A stretch of 64,000 nt of DNA from Escarpia spicata (lineage: Eukaryota; Annelida; Polychaeta; Sabellida; Siboglinidae), in contig OZ023217.1 of assembly GCA_963995525.1 (NCBI GenBank), forward strand, positions 22,061,273 through 22,125,272, given 5' to 3'. The translations under genes and the position numbers were made by a program. The notes under the pieces are model-generated. The model saw only the letters and a program-made list of their open reading frames with translations. It had not been told where the DNA came from and did no database searches. Positions 12,801-23,919 of this stretch are shown piece by piece; position 1 is the first letter of the stretch; each line of letters starts with the position of its first letter.

Positions 12801-13620
12801 AGACAATGTTGTGCTATTACTATATGTAGTATAGTGTAGTGTCTTCAGACTGTTGAGCAATGAATCCAGACAATGTTGTGCTATTACTATATGTAGTATA
12901 GTGTAGTGTCTTCAGACTGTTGAGCAATGAATCAAGACAATGTTTTGCTATTACTACATGTAGTATAGTACAGTGTCTTCACACTGTTGAGCAATGAATC
13001 CAGAAAATGATGTGCTATTACTATATGTAGTATAGTGTAGTGTCTTCAGACTGTTGAGCAATGAATCCAGACAATGATGTGCTATTACTCTATGTAGTAT
13101 AGTGTAGTGTCCTCAGATTGTTGAACCATGAATCCAGACAATCATGTGCTATTACTATATGTAGTATAGTGTAGTGTCTTCAGACTGTTGAGCAATGAAT
13201 CCAGACAATGTTGTGCTATTACTATATGTAGTATAGTGTAGTGTCGTTACACTGTTGAGCAATTAATCCAAACAATGTTGTGCTATTACTATATGTAGTA
13301 TAGTGTAGTGTCTTCAGACTGTTGAGCAATGAATCCAGACAATGATGTGCTATTACTATATGTAGTATAGTGTAGTGTCCTCAGACTGTTGAACCATGAA
13401 TCCAGACAATGATGTGCTATTACTATATGTAGTTAGTGTCTTCAGACTGTTGAACCATGAATCCAGACAATGATGTGCTATTACTATATGTAGTATAGGA
13501 TAGTGTCTTCAGACTGTTGAGCAATGAATCAAGACAATGTTGTGCTATTACTATATGTAGTATAGTGTAGTGTCTTCAGACTGTTGAGCAATGAATCCAG
13601 ACAATGTTGTGCTATTACTA
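6877..13620. repeat. 67-bp satellite array, about 100 monomers
   Basis: The monomer is 67 bp (for example gagcaatgaa at 6891 and again at 6958). Each holds the short dyad actatatgtagt, which in some monomers is the perfect palindrome actacatgtagt. A linked variant class (tctttacactg, gcaattaatccaaac) recurs within the array. Several monomers are shortened, for example where ctatatgtattcagactg fuses two units. Higher-order copies lie 737 bp and ~1843 bp apart. Open frames read through the array are artefacts. Whether it is centromeric, subtelomeric or merely dispersed cannot be told from one locus. Confidence 0.97.
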
Positions 13621-14227
13621 ATGTACTGGTAATTCTACTGGCGCCGCACCACCCGCGACGAAAAAGTTAGCATTTGGAAAACTGACCAACACAGATCCAT
13701 GGGCTGGGCCTAAAAGACTACTATTGCAACTTATTGATGTTTACACTAACAAGTATATTTAATTATGTTTAATCAGGTCTTTGCTCTAATACTACTTACA
13801 CCGGATTCCCGAATACTTGAGTGCGTAAGTCTCTAATCCATATCGTCACAAAACTGTGAACGAATTATATTTTATTAATTGATTTATTCAAACATTCATC
13901 CTGCACTTGTAATGACTATATACAATGCGAACACACATACGCACATTATATATTACAATATGACACAAAACATGCTGGCACACAGGCAGGCACGCACGCA
14001 CACACACATTATATATTAAAATATAAGGATGACACAAAACGCTGGCACCCAGGCACGTACACACACGCACACACACACGCGGCATACCGCTCAATCACCA
14101 ATATATTTTGTGTGTGTGAAAATTATTACAAATATTATTATTATTCTGGTTATACAAGGTGTGCTAACAATTAAAACCAAACGTTATTATCTACACAACC
14201 CGGGGTCAACGTTTTAAACAGACCGGC

Positions 14228-14230
<3 letters not shown>
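13621..14230. other. array exit and simple-sequence spacer
   Basis: The last monomer stops abruptly in gctattacta. Unique sequence, CA/CG-rich microsatellite stretches (13927-14085) and AT-rich DNA follow. On the minus strand AATAAA-like words at about 13871-13886 (tttatt on the plus strand) could serve as the polyadenylation signal of the ADPRH gene; this is weak. Confidence 0.5.

Positions 14231-14262
<32 letters not shown>
14231..14262. repeat. (TA)n microsatellite
   Basis: About 16 TA units in the 3' flank of the ADPRH gene. Confidence 0.95.
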
Positions 14263-14266
<4 letters not shown>

Positions 14267-14455
14267 GTTTGGTTGGTATCCTTGTCCATCTGACAGGCTA
14301 AACTTCTTGCTAAAGAAAGCTAAATGTTTAGTAAACTCTTGTTAACGGTTGTTAAATCGTGGTCGGTTCTAAAATTGTGTTCAGTGTATTTCAATCTTAA
14401 GTTCTCGTCTAAACAAACAAGGGTGGCATCAACACATGAGCACTGTTCGGGTGGC

Positions 14456-15265
14456 TCACGGCTGGTGACTGAGTGCGTACAGTCGTCGTCCCAGTGTCTC
14501 TAGCCGGTCTCGATACTCCAGCTTCTCATAGTTGTTCGCGGGGACGCCCTGGAAGCCGTACAAGGCCCCGAACCACGCGGCGGCGATGGCGCCCGTGCTG
14601 TCGCTGTCGCCGCCGTGGAAGACGGCGTGATCACACAGCTTGTGCCACGACGAGCCGGCAGCAAGGATGGCGTCGTAGGCAACCATCGGGGCGTCGTGGC
14701 CGCTGTTGCCAGGTCTGCCGCAGTAGCTGAGCGACATGTAGAACTCATCGCGGGCGCGAACGCCGTAGTCGGGCGGGAACACGGGCTCGGAGTAACCGTC
14801 GGTGATGCCTCGATTTGTCAGGTAGTTGGCCCACGCGTCGCTGAAGTAATACCACATGGTGACGTTCTCCTCCACGTACCTTCCCGTGTCGACGATGTAC
14901 TGCAAGGCCCGTGGGAGGACCTCCATGAGCGCGGCGCCCCACGACCGCGGTGCCTTGCCCTGCACGGCGTATGAGGTGAAGAGCGCGGCGGTAAGTGAGC
15001 CGAGGAAGCCGGTCGGGTGATGGTGCGTCATGCGACCAGCCTCGATGCTGACGGCCACCAGTGCGTCGAGTTGCTCCGGGGCTGGGTATCGCAGTCCGAT
15101 ACACATGGACCTCATAGCGGCGCCACACCCCCCGCCACACTGACTGAATGCTAGCCGGTAGCCGCCCGGTTGTGTCGGACTGAGGACCGATAGGGCCGTC
15201 ATGCATGTTCCACCCGGAGCGCGGAAGTCCATGTCTCGCATGCTCCTGATGTAGTCGGCGGCGAG
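14456..15265 (-). CDS. ADPRH: ADPRH exon 2 (C-terminal three quarters)
   Basis: Encodes 269 residues from LAADYIRSM to LYALSHQP and stop. It holds the second metal-binding motif GGDSDST and the GHDAPM segment. The acceptor ag is at 15267-15266. Confidence 0.95.
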   Translation of the reverse strand, partial: LAADYIRSMRDMDFRAPGGTCMTALSVLSPTQPGGYRLAFSQCGGGCGAAMRSMCIGLRYPAPEQLDALVAVSIEAGRMTHHHPTGFLGSLTAALFTSYAVQGKAPRSWGAALMEVLPRALQYIVDTGRYVEENVTMWYYFSDAWANYLTNRGITDGYSEPVFPPDYGVRARDEFYMSLSYCGRPGNSGHDAPMVAYDAILAAGSSWHKLCDHAVFHGGDSDSTGAIAAAWFGALYGFQGVPANNYEKLEYRDRLETLGRRLYALSHQP

Positions 15266-16234
15266 CTAAGCACAACAGCAACATGTCTACGTAGTTTGCA
15301 CGGACTCAAATGGATAGTCACACTACACAGCATGAATCACAACCAGGTTACACGAAGCAGCTAACTGTGGACTTAAGTTATCACCATTAAGGTATTTTGC
15401 TCGTAAATGCGTTCACAGTGGAGCCATCTGGAGATTTGGTCGCCATTCAATTTGCCGTTTCGATCTCTCTCTGACAGGCAGAACAGCATATTATATTGGA
15501 CACACGTAAGTAAATATCTCGAAATATCCAACTTTGTTTTTTACTATATCACGAATTGGTCAATCATGTCTATATTACAAGAAAGTGATTGAATAAACAT
15601 AGAAAGAGCAAGCGGACCTCGGCACCTGGGATGAGATACTGGCAGGTAGCCGTCAAAGTTAGCGTATTACTTAATATATGGGTGACAGTAAGACAGCATC
15701 AGTAAAAGGACTGTCATTTTCCACTGCAACCAGACGTAGAATCTACGTTGTGGCACGAAAAACTGCGAATTCATTTACAACACGTTAGCCAGTGTTGTAA
15801 GCATACCTAGCGGTAAGATGATGTAGGAGATCCAAACACAACAAAATATTACTGAGAAACATAACTAGTTACAATAAGAATCATTATTAAAACAATGCAT
15901 AAATCGAATGCAGTAAAACAAAAATATGCCCCACAAGTTTTATATCAGTAGCTCTCACACAAACCTGGTGGTACAGTTGCTCACAATCACTGTTTGGGCC
16001 GCCCGACGATGCCACCAGTGCTTCAGCTGTAGCCAAATGCATGACGGTATCGTCGCTGACGATCCACTCCGGAAGTGCCACGACAATGCTGTCGATTCCC
16101 CCGAGGTCAGCAAGCTCCTGGTGGATCTGCTCTCCCGATGTACAGAATTCCCAGTCTCCTCTTTTGTATCCGAGCGCGTCTCCGGCCCCACTGAGAACCA
16201 TGCCGGCGACGAAGCGTGTCTGGAGATCAGTCAT
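14456..16234 (-). CDS. ADPRH: ADP-ribosylarginine hydrolase (ARH1-like), two exons
   Basis: Removes ADP-ribose from arginine side chains, reversing mono-ADP-ribosylation; family enzymes are soluble and need two Mg2+ ions. Exon 1 (16234-15965) and exon 2 (15265-14456) join in phase 0 (LYHQ to LAADYIRSM) over a ~0.7-kb intron with gtttgt donor and ttag acceptor, giving 359 residues, close to the ~357 of vertebrate ARH1. Metal-binding motifs are present: SDDT at residues 60-63 and GGDSDST at about 308-314. Other family signatures are GDALGY near the start, [18 protein letters not shown] and GHDAPM. The start at 16234 matches the family N-terminus. Exon 2 is strikingly GC-rich against its AT-rich surroundings. 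No break was seen, so it is probably functional. The CDS is the two exons only. Confidence 0.95.
15266..15964 (-). other. ADPRH: ADPRH intron
   Basis: About 0.7 kb, AT-rich, GT-AG. No repeat or exon was recognised in it. Confidence 0.85.
15965..16234 (-). CDS. ADPRH: ADPRH exon 1
   Basis: Encodes 90 residues beginning [20 protein letters not shown] and ending CEQLYHQ. It contains SDDT with the first pair of catalytic aspartates. The donor gtttgt follows at 15964. Confidence 0.93.
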
Positions 16235-16860
16235 GGCTGCCTACAACTACATGTAGAATATTATAGATCGTTCAGCTACTCTTACACAAAAGCTGCCACA
16301 TTTTGGCAAGGAGTTTGAAGGCGCATGCGTCAGGTGCTGTCCATTTCGATTTCCCGCTCCGCTATTACCGATAATATCCATGATTTTAAAACTGTTTTAA
16401 TAGTCCGTGTGTTGGCCAGTGAAGCGTCCATTGTGGTCTGCACGCTGGTTTTTTTTTGCATTTTTGTGATTTTCGAACATTCAAAGTCAATAATCCGACG
16501 GATGCCACTCTCGCATCCTTGAATAATTTTGCATAAACTGATTAATATGCAAATTAGTCATCGCCATTAAAATATATACTTCTTTTCTGAATAACTCGAA
16601 TTGTAAATATCCAAACAATTAAAATGATGTGTCCAAACGCATGTTTTCAGGGTATTTAGATATGACTGTCAGTGAACAAATAATAGTATGCATATTTATC
16701 GCATGAATATGCAAATTAGCTCTGACCAATATAACTTCATGATATTCGTTTATATATTCTGAATAGGCGAGCGATAGGCACTACTTAACGGACCGACTTA
16801 AATGCCCCCCCCCCCCATACAAACACCAAAATAGTATATAATTTGAAAACTCTAGATATC
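16235..16860. other. upstream region of ADPRH; no clear feature
   Basis: Presumed 5' UTR and promoter of the minus-strand gene. No TATA box stands out. A 13-C run lies at about 16805-16817. AT-rich otherwise. Confidence 0.45.
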
Positions 16861-17752
16861 CCCACTTCAACGAGGCCTATTGTAGAACTAGCGTGACTCC
16901 AAGGTCAAAAGAAGGTTACCTTCAAATGATAATATTTCGAAATTGTCCGCTTCCGCGAACGTATTATAGTTACAATGGATGCATATCTACTTTTATTAAT
17001 AATAAAATAGCCATGCCATATATTTTTTGAAAGCTTATTGATTCCCGGTCAAAACGGGATTTGATATGAGCTGTTACACTGTATAGTAAATGTGGAGCTA
17101 AAGGCAAACAAGGTCACCATGAAATGATGAATATCCGAACTTTTGCAATACCGCGAACGTTATTAGGTTACAATAACTCTGTATTGACTTCATTTCTATG
17201 GACATGTTACATACAACTCGAAAGAACAATTTCTTCCCGTCAAAACGAGATATGACTGGGAGGTGTCAGTTGATGGAGTTTGTGTGGAGCGGCGACCAAA
17301 CAGTACCACCGTCAAGCGACAAATGTTCAAAATTGCGCCATCCCGCAAACGTTATACAATACCAACGCTGGCTTATAGCCTATCTACGTTACCTACTTAC
17401 CCATGGCCATGTGATATGCATTTTGAAAGCCTACTGTCTCCCCGTAAATACATGATACCACGTGGAGCTATCAAGAAGTGCAGCAAATATGAAGTGAAGG
17501 TCAAGCAAGGACATCACCAAATGAGGAGTGTTCAAAACTGCGCCATTCGGCAAACGTTGTACAGTTACAATGTTTGCATAATTATCTATTTGTCTACCTA
17601 CACTGGGCCATGTTATACACCTATGCGTATTTATTCCCCGTCAAAGTGATTGGCATGCAATTGTAAAGTGGTGGTCTAACTGGGGAGTGAAGGTTCAACA
17701 AAGTCACCATCAAAAGATACATTTTCGAAATTGTGCCATTCCACAGATTGTA

Positions 17753-17774
17753 GGTGATGCATTGTTGCATCACC
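17753..17774. repeat. short hairpin at the inner edge of the left arm
   Basis: ggtgatgca and tgcatcacc are perfect inverted copies around a 4-base loop. It marks where the left arm ends and the unique centre begins. Confidence 0.75.
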
Positions 17775-17815
17775 CATGGGATGAGAAAATAGATGTTGGT
17801 GGATGCCACCATCAA

Positions 17816-18850
17816 TTTTAAATTTGAATGTCATTTTGAGGGTCACAAACTCAATCTTGTGTCAAAATATGTTTATTAATTAACTGATATGTTGTTGTTG
17901 TTGTGCACATGACAGCCTCTTCACGTCCTATGTCCACCCCAGCCATGCATAGTGGGCGTCTGTTGATGAACCAGTTGACTGGTCAACTAACTAAAAGCTT
18001 GTTACGCTATGCGCTCAGAATACTGCTAAAGAGCATCCGGAGTTATTGGAATATGTTACTGATATTATTCCTTTGACAGAATATATTTCTAATTGCCTCG
18101 ATAACGGACACCACGCACGCTGCAAGTCTATTTACAGAGGGTAATTGTGATGTGTTCCAGGAGATGAAGTGTGGCGAATCCAGATCCAAATGGATGTGTG
18201 AATGCTGTGGTTCCTTCGTGGTATGAAATTTGGGTTTCCCGCGCTATTAACAACTGGTAATGACGTGGACATGTCTTTTCCAAGAGCATGATGGATGCCG
18301 TTGCCTTTAATATGAATAACGTTAATGCCTGTCCCAAAGCCTATCCAAATGTATGCAGCCAATGAATGGATATAAACTTAGCAGGCTCATAACTTATAAC
18401 GATCGGAAACACATTGCGAATCATGCATGGCTTTGATCCCTTTTCAACAAAGCATTTTGCACAAGGATCAACAGTTGCGTGCCACATTCTCCATGGTCAT
18501 ACTGGATATAGCTTGTCATAGTTGCACCTAGTGATGACAGCTGAGGTGTCTGAAGTGTCAAACAGTTCCTTTCAACCGAAGTAGTGGAGCTTTGCAACCT
18601 TAATGGAGAGAAATGCACGTAGCTCCTGTATGTTGGCATCATCGCGATGGAAGTATTTCCAGCTTATTGGCTCCTTGTTGTCCCGTGTTACTTTCCTCAG
18701 AACTCCGTTACCACGCTTCTCTCTTGTGGATTAGTTGATCCTGTTGGTGAGGTACGTGTCTCGGTCGACGCCAATATTGTTGGAATGAACTAAATTCTTT
18801 CTGATGTGCGAAACAACAAAAATGCTGGCATACTCATCAAACGTTGATGC
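17816..18850. other. centre of the foldback-like element, unrecognised
   Basis: About 1 kb between the arms. The longest open frames are 69-76 codons (minus, around 18130-18360, for example MAAYIWIGFGTGINVIHIKG); they show no family motif and overlap each other, so I do not call a gene. Confidence 0.5.
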
Positions 18851-19534
18851 ATCTTTGGACAGTGACCTTCAAACCTTCACTTTCAACCTTCACTCCTCAA
18901 TTAGACTACCACTTTACAACCTTATGCTAAGCCTCATTTTGACGGGGATACAGTACACATAGGTGTATAACATGGCGTAGTGTAGGCAAACAAAGTAGAT
19001 GTGCAAACATTGTAATGTTTGCGCAACGTCTGCGGAATAGTGCAGCTTAGAATATTCACCATTCCGTGGTGTCCTTGTTTGATCTTCACTCCACACTCAC
19101 TGCACCACTTGATAGCTCCCCGAGCTATCCCGTATTTATGGGGAGATAGTAGGTTTTCCAAAGGTATATGACGTGGCCATGAGTAGATAGGTAACGTATA
19201 CAAGCCTGCATAACGTTTACGGGATGGCGTAATTTCGAACATTTATTACTTGACGGTGATACTGTTTGATCGTCACTCCACACAAACTCCATCAGCTGAC
19301 ACCTCCAAGTCATATCACATTTTGACGGGACGAAATTTTTCTTTCACGATATATATAACATATCCATAGAAATGAAGCAGATACACAGTTATTGTAACTA
19401 TATGACGTTTGCGGTATTGCAGAAATTCGAATATTCATAATATCACGGTGACCTTGTTTGACCTTAGCTCCACAGTTACTATAACGGGTAATAGCTCCAT
19501 GTCGTATGTCATTTTGACGCGGAGACAATAAGCT

Positions 19535-20030
19535 TTACACCACGTCAATCCCCATGCCACCATATGGATTGCTGGAGATGCCAACCTGACTGACATATAC
19601 TGGGAAATGACACGATCATTGGACACAGCCACCCCATACCAGTAAACCAGTGCTTTCTCAATACTCAACATGACATAGGCTCAGAGCCAATACTGAAATC
19701 ACCAACCAGGGGTGATAACATACTTGATGTCTTCATCACAAACCGACCCAGCCTTATCCTCAAAAGAAAGACCATCAAAGGCATTAGCGACCATGGCATC
19801 ATGCTTGTTGAGACCCGCTGCCGAGCCATGATTACGCGACAACCTCATATACTTATGGAAGAATGCGGACATAGATGCAATGAGTGCTGAGATCAACAAC
19901 ATTGGCAATTCCCTCACCCACGACTACACAGTCCGAACTAACGTCAACATCTTATGGAACTCTTTCAGAGACTCATGGATTCCCATGTCCCATTCAAGAT
20001 GCGCCAGAGATGCACATACAGGCCCCTAAT
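19535..20030 (+). pseudogene. LINE endonuclease-domain remnant
   Basis: Decayed coding sequence with stops and frameshifts. Pieces read ANLTDIYWE (from GD(F/A)N.PDI.W), then DNILDVFITNRPSLIL and GISDHGIMLVETRC in one frame (19710-19829), the typical LD...TN....S...SDH end of the apurinic endonuclease of jockey/CR1-type ORF2. Next comes YLWKNADIDAM and NVNILWNSFRDSWI. The RT is not found downstream, so this is a truncated, inactive fragment. It abuts the right arm of the foldback-like element. Confidence 0.75.
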
Positions 20031-20839
20031 ACGTAACAAAGAAATTGTGTTCAGCAAACATTTCGTTTCGATGTTTCAAATTAGAAAATACTCGTAATAC
20101 ATGCATAAGATATTTCTAAATAATTATCCCAGTTACTTCATTACAAGTTAAATACTTAGTTAGGTCCATGCACTTATTAGTCGTTGTCTGAGAAGCAAGG
20201 TTATTTTACAATCACAACATGAGCTTGAGCACGCACAATGGTGTGTACATTCTACAGCAATGGCGATGATGAAGAAGATAACAGTATGGAAAAGGACATG
20301 ACACTCAACATTAAGAAAGAAGTAGAGGCATTACCTTTTGTGAAATGTTGCAATTCTTGATATCTTGTGTTTTTTGAACGTTGAACCGTCATCCCCGTGA
20401 GAACTACGGGTATCGCAAACCATTATTAAAAGGGTTACATATTGAGGTTGTGTTCCACCTTCTACGATGTAAAAGCTCAGTCCTCACATACATGAAATCC
20501 CGAAATGAATGCAACGACAAAGTTACTGGTACCTTTTTCATCTACCACGAAACGAGAAAAATAAATCACCCCATGTACACGGATGTATGACAGCGTGAAT
20601 AAACATGTGCTGCCACCTTTCGGATATCGGATAACTACATCGGCTAATGTGTGACCGGAAGTTAAAATAAAGAGGTCTACGTAGGTTTACCTAGCAATAA
20701 GGAAGTGTCCGTAGAGAACTGGCTACCTTTGTACGTCGGCCACTTGGTGATATTAACGTCTCCGAGAAGCCTGCAATCAGAAATATGACACATATAAGGA
20801 ACGTATGCTGTTTAGACTGACGTTTAGAAATAGGCATAG

Positions 20840-20930
20840 TCAAGTCAAGTCAAAAGCGTTTATTCAAACAAATCAAACAATTCAAGTGTAAAAGTGAATG
20901 AGATATACAAAACGTATGCCATGGTTGACA
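20840..20930 (-). repeat. probable LINE/SINE 3'-end fragment with short tandem tail
   Basis: agtcaagtcaagtcaaaagc followed by gtttattcaaa resembles the reversed tail of a retroelement. Similar starts (tcaaatcaaatt.ttattt) occur at 38124 and 63465. Assigned by motif resemblance only. Confidence 0.4.
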
Positions 20931-21106
20931 AGTTTGAAAGGAGAAGCATAGAAGTAGCATTACTTGTAAAGGCATGCTTCTTCTTTGTTGACAATTTCTA
21001 GCAGCCTTTGTTTTACATGATGTTAAATTACTTAGTTATAGACAACATGGCAATCATTACAACTCTTTTGGGTGCTTGCTACGAAAACTGAAAGAAAACA
21101 GATATG

Positions 21107-21147
21107 TGGTGGATATAGCTTGACCTATGACCAGGCTATATCCACCA
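21107..21147. repeat. 13-bp perfect inverted repeat
   Basis: tggtggatatagc (21107-21119) and gctatatccacca (21135-21147) flank a 15-base loop. Confidence 0.85.
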
Positions 21148-21534
21148 TGTCATGGCCATAGCCATACCGGCATTTGCCATTTGGCCCGTTGTACGATTGA
21201 CCTACTGAAGCTATTGTACTGGCAACGACAGCAATAATGCCACAATACGCTACCAAATGCGACGTGCTGCGTGTGGTTTATAATGTATACATACAGCTTG
21301 ACAGTAGTTCGGGAATTTCATAGATTGTACTGTCTTCTTCTTAGAGCTTCAGCCTGTCTTGACTTTAGCAACAGGAAAATGAAACTGAAATTACGTGTGC
21401 AGCGTGAGGTGGCGCCGTGTCACGCGCAAGACCGCCTGAATCAGTGACGCGTTTCATGTAACAGCGGTTCATTTTTGGCTGCGACCCAAAGTTCGGTGAC
21501 GGAATTACTTTGCAACCCATGCCTTCAAACAATT

Positions 21535-22738
21535 ACCTATAGTGATATACGATATCAAACATCTACAAATTACTCACAAAAATACTAACGAATAGGCCAG
21601 AGAAGACATTCGACGAAAACCAACCACGAAAGCAAACAGGATTAAGAAGCAACTACTCAACGACTGACTACATTCACGTTGTAAACCAACTAAAAGAGAC
21701 GTACCGAGAATATAATATCCTGCAAAGCATCGTGTTCATCGACTACGACAAGGCTTTCGACTCTGTGAAAACTCAAGCACTACTGAACTCGCTTTAAGAA
21801 CAAGGGATAGAAGCCGTGTACATAGAACTCCTGAAAGACATATACGGCCAGCAGCGCGATGACAATCCAAATACACAAAGTAAGCACCACGATCAACATC
21901 AAGAGAGGAGTACGAAGGGTGACACCATATCGCCCAAGCAGTTTACGGCAACACTTGAAAGCATATTCCGAAGACTATCATGGGAAACCAGATGCTTTAG
22001 GATAGTCAGAGAATATCTCGGTCATCTTCACTTCGCCGACGACATACTCATATGTGCTACGACACCGCAAAAACTACAAAAAAATGCTGCATGAGTTAGC
22101 TGATGAAAGTGAAAAACAAGGTCTGAAGATGAACTTTTCGGAGACAAAAGCTCCGTCTACCTGGGACAGCGAGACAAAAACCAAGACAACGAGATTCAAA
22201 GAAGAATCACTGCCGACTGGACAGCATTCGCCAAACACCGAGACTTCTTCAAGAGTAATTTTTGAACCTGCTTGGAGAGACAAGACTACAACTCATGCTT
22301 TCTTCCAGCGATGACACACGGCGCAGAAACATGAATACTCACCAACCAGCAAAGAACAAGGTAGCAGCCGCACAAACAAAGATGGAAAGAATATTAAGTA
22401 TGTCATCACATATCGGGAGAGAAAAACAAACATCTCATGGGTAAGAGAGAAGACACACGTTATAGACGTGGTAGAACAAATCAGAAGACAAAAGCCGACC
22501 TGGGCAGGGCACATCAGTAAACTACGAGATAACCGATGGACATCGCATATCACTACCTGAAGACCTAACGAAGGGAAACGATCTAGAGGAAGACCGGAGA
22601 GACGAACTAGACGAGTACTGGAACGGCACCATTTGGCAGAGGGTAGCGCAAGACAGGCAGATCTGGAAACGACATGCTGTGACCTTCGCCCAACCACTGG
22701 ACACTACGGCTACACAATGATGATTATGATGATGATAT
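21535..22738 (+). pseudogene. RTE-like LINE fragment: reverse transcriptase to 3' end
   Basis: Degenerate RT reading across frames: KLLTKILTNRPEKTFDE, GLRSNYSTTDYIHVVNQL, then IDYDKAFDSV (motif A), a stop, IEAVYIELLKDIY, DTISPKQFTATLESIFR (motif B region) and HLHFADDILI (motif C, FADD). The C-terminal part includes the family-typical RWTSHI, RGRPERRTR and a conserved ...IWQRVAQDRQIWKRHA... segment in another frame. It ends in (ATG)n-like atgatgattatgatgatgat, the usual microsatellite tail. Stops and shifts make it inactive. A second 3' end of the same family lies at 51633. Confidence 0.85.
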
Positions 22739-23324
22739 AATAAAATAAACAGGCATAATATAAATCACTGAAAACATAACTTATTCGTACTTGCTAAACA
22801 ACTACTACCATGCAGGAATATAGTACTAGGTATCAACAAAACAGCGCCGCTTATTAACTTTTCGAATAAAATGAGGACACTCCTTGCAAGTCTAAAGCAA
22901 ATGTTGCGAATGGAGGTGGGAAGTTCGTACTATTTCGAAAATGTTTGAAGGATATTACACTAATCACAGGCGGATCTAGGGGGCTGGGGGCACGTGCCTA
23001 GACCCTTGGAAATGTGCCCACGTTCAGTTTACATGTTACGCGGTAGCGACAATTTTCTACACAATTTGGTTAGGCCGACAAACATCAAACAAAATATGAG
23101 TTGCTTATTACATATGCAAGCAATATGATCAATTGATGACGCATCGTGTGAATTCCAAAAGCTCTATGTTTATTATTATCTAGTATTTATGGAAAAGATG
23201 ATGTAAATTATTCGTATCGCATGCGTTTAGTGCAGACAAGAGGGATAAAATCCGGACAGTCACTTAACACTGTACACTGATCTATCATAATTTTTTTGTA
23301 ATGTGTTTCTCCTCTCGGGCGCCC

Positions 23325-23368
<44 letters not shown>

Positions 23369-23620
23369 TTTAGCTATCATATTTTACACATCTTATTGTG
23401 GCGAGATATACATGTGTCGTGTCTGTTTTTGTGAAAAGCCTTTGAGATTGATAAAGGCACTCATTATGTCTACTTTGCCACTGACTAGTGTTGCATATAT
23501 AACATGAAAATGATAATATATACACTGAGTAGCACATTTTAATAAATATATCATATAATGCAAATGCATTTGGTACAAACTTGGTTATGTTCTACGTAAT
23601 AATAACTGGACAATTAACTC
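22739..23620. other. repeat-rich spacer upstream of SCAI
   Basis: Contains the hAT-like word ggcggatctagggggc (about 22973), the copy-B repeat 23232-23300 and a (TG)n tract (about 23326-23369). No gene. Confidence 0.55.
23232..23380. repeat. dispersed repeat, first part (copy B) plus (TG)n
   Basis: Matches bases 1-90 (gcagacaagagg..., ggacagtc, ctgatctatca), then a short (TG)n tract. The companion part of this repeat pair begins only at 25985. Confidence 0.6.
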
Positions 23621-23919
23621 AGCGTCTCGTCGAATAACGCGGTCCGAGGCTTACGACGAGGTCCGAAACTACAAGGTCCTATGATTGGTGCTAGCTTTTA
23701 GTGGCAAGGCACCGGAAATATTTTCGTTTTAATAACAACATCCGCTTCTGCGCAGATGCTTGATAATAAAGGCTAAAGCCATACAAAATTTCCCTGTAAT
23801 CGTTTGGACAGTGTTTAGCTATTTGTCTCGTCTATAAATGCCTCACTCAGATGCTTGTTAGGTAATGCCGTTTTGATGTTTGTTGCTGATGCGCAGTCTC
23901 GTTTGGCCGACGCAGCGCG
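23620..23919 (+). promoter_or_regulatory. SCAI: presumed SCAI promoter and 5' UTR
   Basis: CpG-containing sequence immediately before the first coding exon, less AT-rich than its surroundings. It includes an inverted CCAAT word (attgg, 23684-23688), an ETS-like ccggaa (about 23710) and an NRF1-like tgcgcagatgc (about 23749). Position is the main evidence; the transcription start is not visible. Confidence 0.35.

Larger units (their letters stand above)
16900..19530. mobile_element. foldback-like element with long inverted arms of ~195-bp subrepeats
   Basis: The left arm (about 16900-17815) holds five diverged subrepeats, marked by ccgcgaacgt-like words at 16953, 17151, 17342, 17549 and about 17741 (spacing ~191-207). 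The right arm (about 18850-19530) is the reverse complement with three subrepeats (anchor words near 19027, 19216, 19405). Example pairing: ggtgtcagttgatggagttt at 17261 with its complement near 19290. Subrepeat-built long inverted arms are a hallmark of Foldback elements. The ~1-kb centre shows no recognisable transposase. Short open frames in the arms are repeat shadows. Confidence 0.8.
20031..21530. other. no gene seen; small repeats only
   Basis: AT-rich DNA. It holds a possible LINE 3'-end fragment (20840-20930) and a 13-bp hairpin (21107-21147). Open frames under 70 codons show no motif. Confidence 0.55.

Noticed and set aside
6877..13620. CRISPR-like regular spacing
   Set aside because: The whole 67-bp unit is repeated with no unique spacers, in a eukaryotic context; it is a satellite.
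14473..14974. Plus-strand and alternate minus-strand frames over ADPRH
   Set aside because: GC-rich shadow frames of a clearly conserved exon.
17198..17649. 85- and 128-codon frames in the foldback arm
   Set aside because: They lie across diverged subrepeats, lack motifs, and have counterparts in the inverted arm with different frames.
22293..22704. 134-codon minus-strand frame
   Set aside because: Antisense of the decayed RTE-like coding region.
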